Part shown: piece by piece, positions 9,370 through 16,529 of the stretch
Numbering within the stretch: the stretch's first letter is position 1
How the letters are laid out: every line of letters starts with the position of its first letter
Assembly (NCBI GenBank): GCA_025765615.1
Contig: JAIVFJ010000651.1
Span: forward strand, 1 to 16,529
Length of the DNA: 16,529 nt
Origin: Zopfochytrium polystomum
Taxonomy: Eukaryota > Chytridiomycota > Chytridiomycetes > Chytridiales > Chytridiaceae
Direction: 5' to 3'
Made by a program: the position numbers and the translations under genes
The notes under the pieces: model-generated
What the model was told of the DNA's origin: nothing
Seen by the model: only the letters and a program-made list of their open reading frames with translations
Database searches by the model: none

Positions 9370-9442
9370 CTTCAACGACAGCCAAGGGATTATCATGAGC
9401 TTCGCGCTGAAGCTCATGATAATCCCTTGGCTGTCGTTGAAG
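9370..9442. repeat. Perfect inverted repeat, 34-bp arms, 5-nt loop
   Basis: The left arm 9370-9403 is the exact reverse complement of the right arm 9409-9442, separated by gcgct (9404-9408). Pairing stops abruptly outside the arms (9369 A against 9443 G). The transcript would fold into an unbroken 34-bp hairpin from either strand. No terminal repeats or target-site duplication are evident around it, so it is not an obvious MITE. Possible origins are a template-switch mutation, a small-RNA-type hairpin, or a fold-back artefact of library preparation. Confidence 0.95.
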
Positions 9443-10166
9443 GAGTATCCGATGCTCGTGATGTGCCTGAAGGACGGAGGCGAACGAGGGTAATCAAAAA
9501 GGGTGAGGCGCGAAAGGGCGAGTGGAGGTCAACTCCTTGCCTCCTCACACACATACATGCATTAATAACAACAATGAAACGACTGTCAGATCCTCATACT
9601 GGGTGGCGGAGCCGCCGGTCTGGGAACAAGCAAATGTAGTCGCCGCCTTTGTTGCCGGCACCGTGGCGTTCACGGGCGGCAGCCTTCGGACAGCAACGCA
9701 GTCGCTACTGGTCGCCATTCCTCGCTTGGCTCTTGACCGGCTGGCAGCTAAGCCAGATCGGCAGCAAACAAAATGCAGGTACAGGCGAAATCGATTTGCC
9801 TCGCTCTTTTCGGCGCGGGTGTGTTCAGCCACAAATGGGTACAGAGTGATGAGCATGGCACCGCCGGCCCAGGAAGAAAGATTTTGCGTAATAGAGCAAC
9901 GAGAAGTCCGCCAAACTGCCGCACGTACGAGCTAAAATAAAGTCGATCCGCCCTGGGAGCTGCGTTGAAGGCCCGGCTGCTGATGGATCATCCCGGAGAG
10001 GTTTCAAGTCAGGGAAAGATCTCTTAATCCTCTCTTTGGCGAATGTGCGTTGCTCCAACTTTCTTGAGGGAGGCGTTCGCGGTAAGAAACACATTCAATC
10101 GGAAGTGCTACTCTGTAACCCAAACAACTACAGAAGGCAACCTAAACGAAAAATTGTATTCCGGGT

Positions 10167-10170
10167 AAAA
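10167..10170 (-). terminator. Pol III terminator (T4) of tRNA-Thr
   Basis: Four T residues on the minus strand begin two bases after the discriminator base of the tRNA; a second run of five T residues follows about 14 bases further on. This is the usual oligo-T stop for RNA polymerase III. Confidence 0.6.
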
Positions 10171-10171
10171 G

Positions 10172-10261
10172 TGCCTGAGCAGTGAATTGAACACTGGACC
10201 CTTACATTGCAGCTCTCGTGTGAGGTACAAGTGTAAAGCTCTACCCCTGAGCTACACAGGC
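10172..10261 (-). tRNA. tRNA-Thr(UGU) with 18-nt intron
   Basis: The minus strand folds as a complete cloverleaf. The acceptor stem is GCCTGTG with CTCAGGC (six of seven pairs, one T-T mismatch), then TA at 8-9. The D arm is GCTC-AGGGGTA-GAGC, the anticodon stem TTACA/TGTAA, the variable loop GGGTC, the T arm CAGTG-TTCAATT-CACTG, and the discriminator base A. The anticodon loop starts CTTGTA, so the anticodon is TGT (plus strand 10227-10229), reading threonine ACA codons. About 18 extra bases (plus strand 10208-10225) follow base 37, the canonical place for nuclear tRNA introns. CCA is not encoded and a T4 run follows, as expected for RNA polymerase III. Confidence 0.92.
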
Positions 10262-10439
10262 GCTCTCATATTTAGATTCAAAAACCGAAATGAAAAACAC
10301 TCAGTACAACACCAAACCTTTCCAGTTGGGAAAGAATTTGAAGTTGCAGCGAGGCGTGGTTTGTATACTGTTCGGCGGTTCTCGGTGGCTGGTTGGGGAG
10401 ATTTTCCTGGGCTTTCCAGTTTGTTGGATGCACTTCTAT

Positions 10440-12756
10440 TCAGTCGGCAAGATTCTTGCAAACTTCACCAAGTAATTTGTTTGTGGCATGGTTAGGAGGC
10501 GACGTGAGCAAGACAGCGGCATCACGAGCTATAGCGCAAAATAGGAGAGATGAAGAATGAAGAAAAGCCCATTCCACAAAAAGGGTAACAAATAGAAGAT
10601 AACTGAGCCCCAACGCTTCTGCCCCCAAATTGTCACTTTTTCCGAGCGCGCCCCCATGGGCCCCCCTGATCTGCGCCGGCTTCACAAACGGCGCCGCGAC
10701 CAGAATCGCCCCCGAAAACAGCAGCAGCAGCCTAAAGATATTCGCGTACGCCATCGTAAACGAATCCAACAGCTCCACCAGCGCCTCCGCCGCGTTCGGG
10801 ACCGCCCCGCTCGCCGCCGCGGCGACAAGCGCCTCCCTAAGCACGACGACCTGCGTCCTCGGAATGGCGCTCAACGCGGGCGACGACTCGAGCACGCGGA
10901 TGAGGGTCGGGTGCGAGTCGATCTGGGTCGACAGGACGTTGTTGAGCATGGTGCCCGTGATGGCGATGCCAAAGGCGCCGCCGAGGGTCTGCATGAACTG
11001 GAGACGGCCGTGACAACGGCGATCTTGGGGAGGTCGACGGAGGCTTGGAGGCCGATGATGCGGATCTGGATGAGGGAGCCGCAGCCGACGCCGAGGATGA
11101 GGAGGAAGCAGACGCGGGCGGCGAGGGAGGACGAAGGGGTGAGGAAGGAGGTGGCGATCAAGCCGGCGGAGACGAGGACGCCGCCGATGTAGAGGAAGTG
11201 CACGTATTTGCCAGTGCGGGACACGATTTGGCCGGAGGAGATGGAGAGGAGGACGACGCCAAAGATAAGAGGGATCGTGTTCAGGCCAGCCGCCGTGGCC
11301 GAGACACCGTAGTCGACTTGGAAGAAGAGCCTGTGGTTTGGTTTGAGAAGCGTTAGTGATGGGAGTTGTCAAGCAAGTTAACTAAACAAGCAAGAAGTCG
11401 CTTACGCAATGTAGTACACGGCCGAGAAGAACGCCGCTCCAAGCGAAAAGGCAATCACCAAGAATGCCGGGACGCTCGAGTTCATTAAGATGGACGGCGG
11501 CACAATCGGGTTCTTGGCGACTTTGGTCTGCACGTACATGAACGCGAGGAGCAGGAGGACAGAAACCACGAGAAGCGCAATAGTCTGCGGGGAGCTCCAT
11601 TCCCAAGTTGAGCCAGCCAGTTGGATAGGCGTAACGAAGCAAGTGACACCGATGAAGACGATGCAAGTGCCCAAAAAGTCAATCTGACGGATTTTGTCGG
11701 CGACGGAGCCTGTAGGTGCCTCCAGATTCAAACGAAAATGACGAAAGCCATGGTGATTACGCCGACGGGAAGATTGATGTAGAAGCACCATCTCCAGAGA
11801 CCATTGTCAGCAAAGCCGCCGCCAATGAGGGGGCCGATGACGGAGGACAGACCGAAAACGGCGCCAATCATACCCTGGTACTTTCCTGATTGAGAGTACA
11901 AAAGTATTAGAAAGAATTCAAGCAACCAACACTCCATGGTTACTCACCTCGGTCAGCGATGGAGACGATGTCAGTGATGATAATGAGCACGAGCGAAAAG
12001 ATACCGCCTCCGCCTATAGAGGGAACCGTAAGCCTTCTGGCCGAGTGTCATGTGGACCGGCGGTCGGGGACTCACCAACACCAGCAATGGCTCGGCCGAC
12101 GATAAGAAGTTCCATTGAGTTGGCGGCACCGCAGATGGCCGATCCAATTTCAAAGACGGCAATCGCAAAGATGAACACCCACTTGCGGCCGAAAATGTCG
12201 GACATGCGTCCGTACCTGGGCGAAGCGGGAAAAAACAAGGTGACATGAGCAAGTGGGACAAACGCCACACGACCAATCTGGGGGGTTCTTACAGCAGCGA
12301 GAACGAGGTTGCGGTAATCAGGTAAGCGGATCCGATCCACGAGATCAGCTCCTGGTGCCCGAGGTCCGCCACGACGACCCTCAGGATGGTCGACACAATC
12401 GTCTGGTCCAGCGCGGCCAGCAAGATGGCGAGGAGCAGCGCAACAAAAACCATCGCAAACTGCACGCGGCCGAGCGGGACCTTGACAAAGTCCTGGTCAA
12501 AAGCGGGTCGCGAGGGCGACGACGACCCATCGGGAGGTGGCGGTGGGGCCTCCGGGTCTGCCGACTTTGCGGCCGTGGTGGTGGTGGTGGTGGTGGAGAG
12601 GTCGGCGCCGTCGAGTCCGCCCTCGGTTGTGATGACGAAGCCCTGTTCGTCGGCGAGGGTCGACGACGTCTCCTTCTCGGGTGCGGGCGATGGTTGTTGT
12701 TGCAGTTTGCCGCTGCTGCTGCTGCTGCTGTTGTCAGTGGAGATGTCGGTCGTCAT
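10440..12756 (-). CDS. MFS drug exporter, DHA2-type 14-TM transporter
   Basis: Five exons: 12756-12293, 12215-12076, 12013-11948, 11885-11406, 11331-10440. The introns of 62-77 nt are GT-AG. The product is about 680 aa. A ~90-residue cytosolic leader, low-complexity (Ser, Thr and Pro runs), precedes TM1 with [13 protein letters not shown], the LDxTIV signature of drug/H+ antiporters. Motif A is [10 protein letters not shown] after TM2; motif C is [12 protein letters not shown] in TM5; [12 protein letters not shown] follows. [18 protein letters not shown] is typical of the later half. These mark a fungal toxin/multidrug-exporter-like plasma-membrane H+ antiporter; the substrate is unknown. Three single-base indels must be allowed: a T lost near 11730-11732, an A gained at 11280-11282, a base lost near 11000. 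Exons then total 2043 nt, a multiple of three. The last ~65 residues after [12 protein letters not shown] exceed the family norm and include a further hydrophobic stretch, so the true stop may be earlier. Confidence 0.9.
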
Positions 12757-12982
12757 GGTATGGTATGGTGATGGGTCGGGTGGGTGCTTGCTGTGCTTGC
12801 TGTGCTTGCTGCTGTGCGAGAAGTTGTTGTTGCTGGTTGTTGTTGTTCGTGAGGGCCTTGCGAAGTACGGGCAGCAGCGCCTCGGTTGTTGTGCTGCTGA
12901 CTTGGATCTGTCCTTCTTTTCCTGCTGCTTTTGTCAGCGTCGCTTTATGCGATTTGAGCGAGCCTGCCCTCATTGCCTGCAT
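12734..12982 (-). promoter_or_regulatory. Possible upstream ORF overlapping the MFS start
   Basis: An ATG on the minus strand (12982-12980), 226 bases before the MFS ATG, opens an 82-codon frame. It contains Asn- and Gln-rich runs and ends 20 bases inside the MFS coding sequence in another frame. If transcribed as part of the leader it would act as an overlapping upstream ORF and lower MFS translation. It could also be the real N-terminus joined by an undetected indel, or chance. Confidence 0.3.
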
Positions 12983-13057
12983 CTGTCTGTCGGTCTGTCT
13001 GTCGGTCTGTCTGTCGGTCTGTCTGTCGGTCTGTCTGTCGGTCTGTCGGTCTGTCTC
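12982..13057. repeat. 12-bp minisatellite (tctgtctgtcgg)
   Basis: Five exact tandem copies of the 12-base unit tctgtctgtcgg run from 12982 to 13041, followed by a shortened 8-base unit and a partial one. It lies about 225-300 bases upstream of the MFS start codon, in its presumed promoter or leader. It is open in several frames (for example TDRP repeats on the minus strand), but those frames look like chance. Confidence 0.95.
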
Positions 13058-13380
13058 CGACAGGGTCGGGAAGCAAAAACGACAACCGATTCAATTGTTT
13101 TTGGCCCAGTTCCGGTTTTGTTTACGGCGATGGACACTTCCGCCATGGAGCGGAAAGATGCTTTTCCCCCCATTCGGAGATGGCAGTGTCTTGCCCAACG
13201 GCAAATGTTGGACGATTCGTCGCATATGTATGTTAGTTGTCTAACATTGTAGCCCGTATATGGGCTCAGTGAAATTGACTTGCTTTGCCTTGCCTGATAT
13301 TCAATAGACATTTCAACCCTGCCTGCATATTTGATTTTACTCAAAGCAAAACATCACACAAGAAATCACGCGTCCACCAT
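13058..13380. other. Intergenic between MOSC gene 3' end and MFS gene 5' end
   Basis: No gene is seen. Both flanking genes point left, so this should hold the MOSC 3' UTR and the MFS promoter. No clear TATA box or terminator stands out. Confidence 0.5.
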
Positions 13381-14681
13381 TCACATCTCGGGCCTCCACA
13401 TCCCGACCTTCAAGTTGTGCACCCCAAATGCCACAACCACAACAGGATCCCCGACGCGCACGAAATAGCCGGCGGCGGCGTGGCTCAAATTCATTCCAAA
13501 GCACGCCTGGGACCCGTAGCCGGGATCCGAACGAAGGAACTTGTGGAGCGCCTTTGGTACCTCGGCGTTTGGCGTCCCGCTTGCAACGTCGATGCCGGGA
13601 ATCTGGCAGCGCGTGCAGCGGCTGGCGACGTAGAATATGTTGCGCGCGGAGCCGATGGCGAGTGTTTTGAACGACTCCTCGGCGTACGGGGCGAGCGCAC
13701 GACTGCCGGGGGGCGCGGCGACGACGATGTTCGGGCGAAAGTTGAGAACGTCCAGGGTGGTAGGATAAGATGGGGAGAGCTCCTTCAAGCGAGCGTTGAC
13801 ATCGTCGAGGGACGTTGTCGAAGTGAGCAGGAATGGGAATCCGTCTGTGAAAGAGGTCTTCGCGTATTTTGGGTTTTTATAAGAAGGTCGTTATCATACG
13901 CGCAAACGAAGAGTGAATTCGCACGACCTGTGGATTAAAAGAGTACGCTTCAGGAGCTGGTGTATGTTTTGCTGGAAGAGATCTACGCGTCCTTGGATCT
14001 TTCACAAGAAGCCTTGCCGGAGCGCCGAGCACCTTCGAGAGCCACTTGCCCGCTTCGTCTCCTTCATCGACACCGTCAACTAGGCAGTTGAAAACTTGGA
14101 TGGGAACCGACTTTGCACCTTCAAACGATTTGCGGAATGGAATGGTCACCGATGAGGATGTGGGCTCGTGGGAGAGTGTGAGCGTGCCGCCGCGGCTGTA
14201 CGCGTCTGGGTCTGTTTCGTTCGATGGGTCCGTAAAAGCAAGCGTTGGCTTGATCAGAGCCATTTTCGGGAACTCGCGGAGCGTCAGCTGAAAGATTGGA
14301 GCAGAGTCAAAATGCGCGTTGCGAACAGTCGGTTATAGAGGAAAAATTGAGTGAATTCATCCACACGCACCATGTTTCCGTCTCTGTCGACGACAATCCA
14401 CAGGCGATCGAACGCAAACCCGAATTCATTGACCCAAGCAGTCTTCACTCGGATGCCTGCGCACGACTTTACAGGGTACACGACGAGATCAACGACGCGG
14501 ATGTCGCCGGGAAGGTTGTTGCTTTTGTATGATGTGGTGGCTGTCTCGCGGGTGGAGGAGGAGGAAGAGGACGAGGCCTGTCGCTGAAACAACAGAACGG
14601 CGGCCGCGGTAATGGCAGCCGAGGTGGCGAGCACCGTGAGCGCGAGGAGCGTGGTGGTGCTGGGATTGCTGGTCGGGCCAT
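13381..14681 (-). CDS. MOSC domain protein, mARC-like, membrane-anchored
   Basis: Three exons: 14681-14371, 14287-13900 and 13844-13381 (introns of 83 and 55 nt, GT-AG). The product is about 387 aa. It starts with a short polar stretch and a hydrophobic segment (LLALTVLATSAAI...AAAVLLF), a likely membrane anchor. A MOSC_N beta-barrel follows (VVDLVVYPVKSCAGIRV, DRLWIVVDRDGNM, LTLREFPKMALI), then a MOSC domain (HGFPFLLTSTTSLDDVN, FRPNIVV, CTRC...IDVASG, CFGMNLSHA, VRVGDPVVVV). MOSC proteins such as mARC bind molybdenum cofactor sulfurated at Mo and, with cytochrome b5 and its reductase, reduce N-hydroxylated compounds; that role is inferred from family. The ATG at 14681 is in frame only if one C is restored in the CCC run at 14675-14677; exons then total 1164 nt, a multiple of three. 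Without that, the hydrophobic anchor has no in-frame ATG. Confidence 0.87.
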
Positions 14682-15012
14682 TCTGGCAAAGTTTTGTGGA
14701 AATGATGTCCGTGCGATCGTCTGGACGAGCCTGGTCACGCGCACCCCATCCCTGGGGGCTTTGGAATCGTGGACACTGCTGCCCCCGCTTCGCTGAGAGC
14801 TAGATGACCGGTTCCCTTTGGCCACGCTGTTTGTTGCCCATCAGAGCATAACAAGTACGAACTTGTGAATTTGCCCGAGAATCGAGCGACGCACGGCGAA
14901 CGATGGGGAGGTAAATTGCACACAATAATATCCGAAGGAACGTGAAAGTAACATGGAATTCAACTCCTGACAAACGAGAAGAGGAACAGAGCAGAGGACT
15001 GCCACCCTTGCT
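14682..15012. other. Intergenic between deaminase 3' end and MOSC 5' end
   Basis: No coding signal stands out. The flanking genes are both on the minus strand, so this is the deaminase 3' UTR plus the MOSC promoter. Confidence 0.5.
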
Positions 15013-16529
15013 TTACAGATCAAACACAAATACTCGCTCCATCAGACTTGAAATTTTTTCGTAAGTCAGCCCCCTCAAACGTGCTGGGTCGTCTAGGCTT
15101 TTGGGAATCTGAGGAATCGTGATGACCCGGGTGAAGCCGAAATCAAACACCATCGGAGAGCACTCATCTGGATCGAAGAGTAAGTGATGGACGACGGTCA
15201 TCAGTGTTAAGCATACCACAAGGCATTTTCGTCGAAATCAGCCAGCCGCGGTCCAGCCTGACGCCTGTCGGGTTTCTCCAGAGTAGAGCGTTTTGCTCTG
15301 ATAGAGTGAGTGTTAGTAATGTGACCTGCACTGTAGTCCACCTGCTTCTCACCGCTATGAAGGATGTAGTCATACTTTAGCTCCTCGTCCTCCACAGAGT
15401 CGTCCGCACCAGCTTGCGGGTAGTCGAGATGTTGGGCTGTCGACATTGGAACAAAAAGTTATTCAGCTGGGTTCCAGCAAGAACGATAACTCCCGCTTAC
15501 ACTTTTTCGGATACCCGTTCCATCCAATTGAAATGTATCTCCCCTGATCCACAAGAACCGACCCGACCCCCAGCTTCGGGTCGTCTGTCCTCCGTGCCGC
15601 AATGTGCGCCAGCACCATCCCGTGCCTTGCCCACTTTGGAATCTCTTCGTCCTCCTCCACGTCCGACGTCCTCCCGCCCGTCCCGTCGTCGACCTCAATC
15701 CTGGCTCTTACGGGGCTGCTCCAGACCCCTTTACCACTGCTTCGCACCACGCGGACCTGGTACCGCAGGTCGAGGAGCGATATGGCGACACAGGTGCGGC
15801 GGAACTTGAGCTTGATCGTGTCCCAGCGGCTCGCGATGCCGGGCGCCTTGCCAACGGATTCGTCGAGGGGCCATTGGATGTGCGCGCGTAAAGGTTGCGA
15901 CGGTTTCCGGGCTGTCAGAGACCGTTGCAGAGGCGACGAGAACTGGCGATTTCGAGGCGGTTAGGTGATTATGGCTACCGTTGGCGTGCAGAGAATCCGA
16001 AGGCGGAGCTTGAAGGGATGAGAGGATGCGTCGAATGGGTTGTCGTCCATGTCGTCGCCGTCTGGGAGATCGGACTCGGGAATGTCGCCGTGATCCCATT
16101 GCGGGATGAAGAGCGTCATTGCTAAAAAGAAGGTCAACCTTCTTTAGACCAAGCACACGTTCATCAACGTTCGGTCAAAGTACCTATCGGATTGTTCATA
16201 ATCAGTCTCAGCACCGACTTTCTGTTCTTCTCAGCCCTCTCGGCCTCCCTCCCCGCCCACCCGGGATCCCTGTCAATCGATGCTGCCGCGACCTCGGGGG
16301 GCACCGCCATCTCCCACTGTGCGGGGGGAAGTAGTAGATCTTGCGGATCCCTGCCTGGACAATGAGCTTGACACACAGGCTGCACGGGAACCGCGACACA
16401 TAGATATCGCAGCCCTGCACCTCGCATGGGGCAGAGAGGATGGACCGAACGACGGCGTGGGCCTCGCCCGTGTGCTCGAGCGCGACGACGCGGTCGCGCG
16501 CGTCGACGAGGACGGCGCCGGTCGGGAGA
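15013..16529 (-). CDS. CDADC1-like protein with two deaminase domains, 5' partial
   Basis: Six exons are visible: >16529-16184, 16121-15979, 15911-15501, 15436-15353, 15297-15217, 15167-15013, with GT-AG introns of 49-67 nt. The first cytidine-deaminase-like domain has TGAVLVDARDRVV, GEAHAVVRSIL and the zinc motif PCSLC followed by VKLIVQAGIRKIYYFP. The second, dCMP-deaminase-like, has VGSVLVDQGRYISIGWNGYP, HSEQNALLW (catalytic His-x-Glu, split by an intron) and PCDEC (also split by an intron), ending in TAA at 15013-15015. The linker and DDSVEDEELKYDYIL are typical of the CDADC1 group, which deaminates cytosine nucleotides (dCTP deaminase activity is reported for the vertebrate member, from memory). 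The second site looks intact. The first keeps His and the two Cys but has HAV instead of HxE, so it may be regulatory. Two base losses are assumed, in the C6 run at 16323-16328 and near 16012-16017. Confidence 0.88.

Larger units (their letters stand above)
8587..10171. other. Gene-poor region, no convincing coding sequence
   Basis: Open frames of up to about 137 codons occur on both strands, but none shows a recognisable domain, signal peptide or intron pattern, and base composition is closer to random than in the flanking genes. The one striking structure is the perfect inverted repeat at 9370-9442. No transposase or reverse-transcriptase motif was seen. Confidence 0.55.

Noticed and set aside
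9107..9493. 128-codon plus-strand frame containing the palindrome
   Set aside because: No domain or conserved pattern; the palindrome makes both strands open by symmetry.
12982..13057. CRISPR-like array
   Set aside because: The units are contiguous with no spacers, so it is an ordinary minisatellite.
12973..13344. Open frames with repeated TDRP or CLSV units across 12982-13057
   Set aside because: They are simply translations of the 12-bp satellite and occur in several frames on both strands.
13285..13938. 217-codon plus-strand frame opposite MOSC exon 3
   Set aside because: Shadow: the minus strand carries FRPNIVV, CTRC and VRVGD motifs of the MOSC domain in the same stretch.

Overview
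The window looks like nuclear DNA of a fungus. Protein genes are broken by short GT-AG introns of about 49-84 nt, several with a CTAAC-like branch point. There is an intron-bearing eukaryotic-type tRNA-Thr, and the protein families present (14-TM DHA2-type exporter, MOSC/mARC-like protein, CDADC1-like double deaminase, DUF4140/DUF4139 protein) suit a GC-rich fungal genome. I cannot fix the phylum from sequence alone.

Layout, left to right. 1-1006 (+): 3' part of a Gly/Ala/Lys-rich low-complexity gene. 1007-1711: intergenic DNA with T-runs and a long GA microsatellite. 1712-2969 (+): a five-exon gene for a secreted, very small protein-kinase-like protein with an Ala/Gly/Lys-rich tail. 3120-7944: three copies of one DUF4139-family gene, namely an inverted fragment (-), a degenerate copy (+) and a nearly full copy (+). 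8145-8586 (+): a GNAT acetyltransferase. 8587-10171: gene-poor DNA holding a perfect 34-bp inverted repeat with a 5-nt loop. 10172-10261 (-): tRNA-Thr(UGU). 10440-12756 (-): a five-exon MFS drug-exporter-type gene with a 12-bp satellite in its 5' region. 13381-14681 (-): a three-exon MOSC gene. 15013-16529 (-): a CDADC1-like deaminase gene that runs off the right edge.

The strongest pattern across the window is that almost every gene reads through only if one or more single-base indels are allowed, mostly in homopolymer runs. I count twelve in genes that otherwise look intact. When these are allowed, the total exon lengths of the kinase-like, MFS, MOSC and complete DUF4139 genes each become exact multiples of three, and catalytic motifs reappear across the junctions. 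The simplest reading is an unpolished long-read assembly. Recent decay is the alternative, especially for the left DUF4139 copies. Gene models below are given with that caveat.

No operon-like or pathway cluster is evident. The best candidate for undescribed biology is the secreted mini-kinase with its low-complexity tail, next to a second gene with a similar tail.
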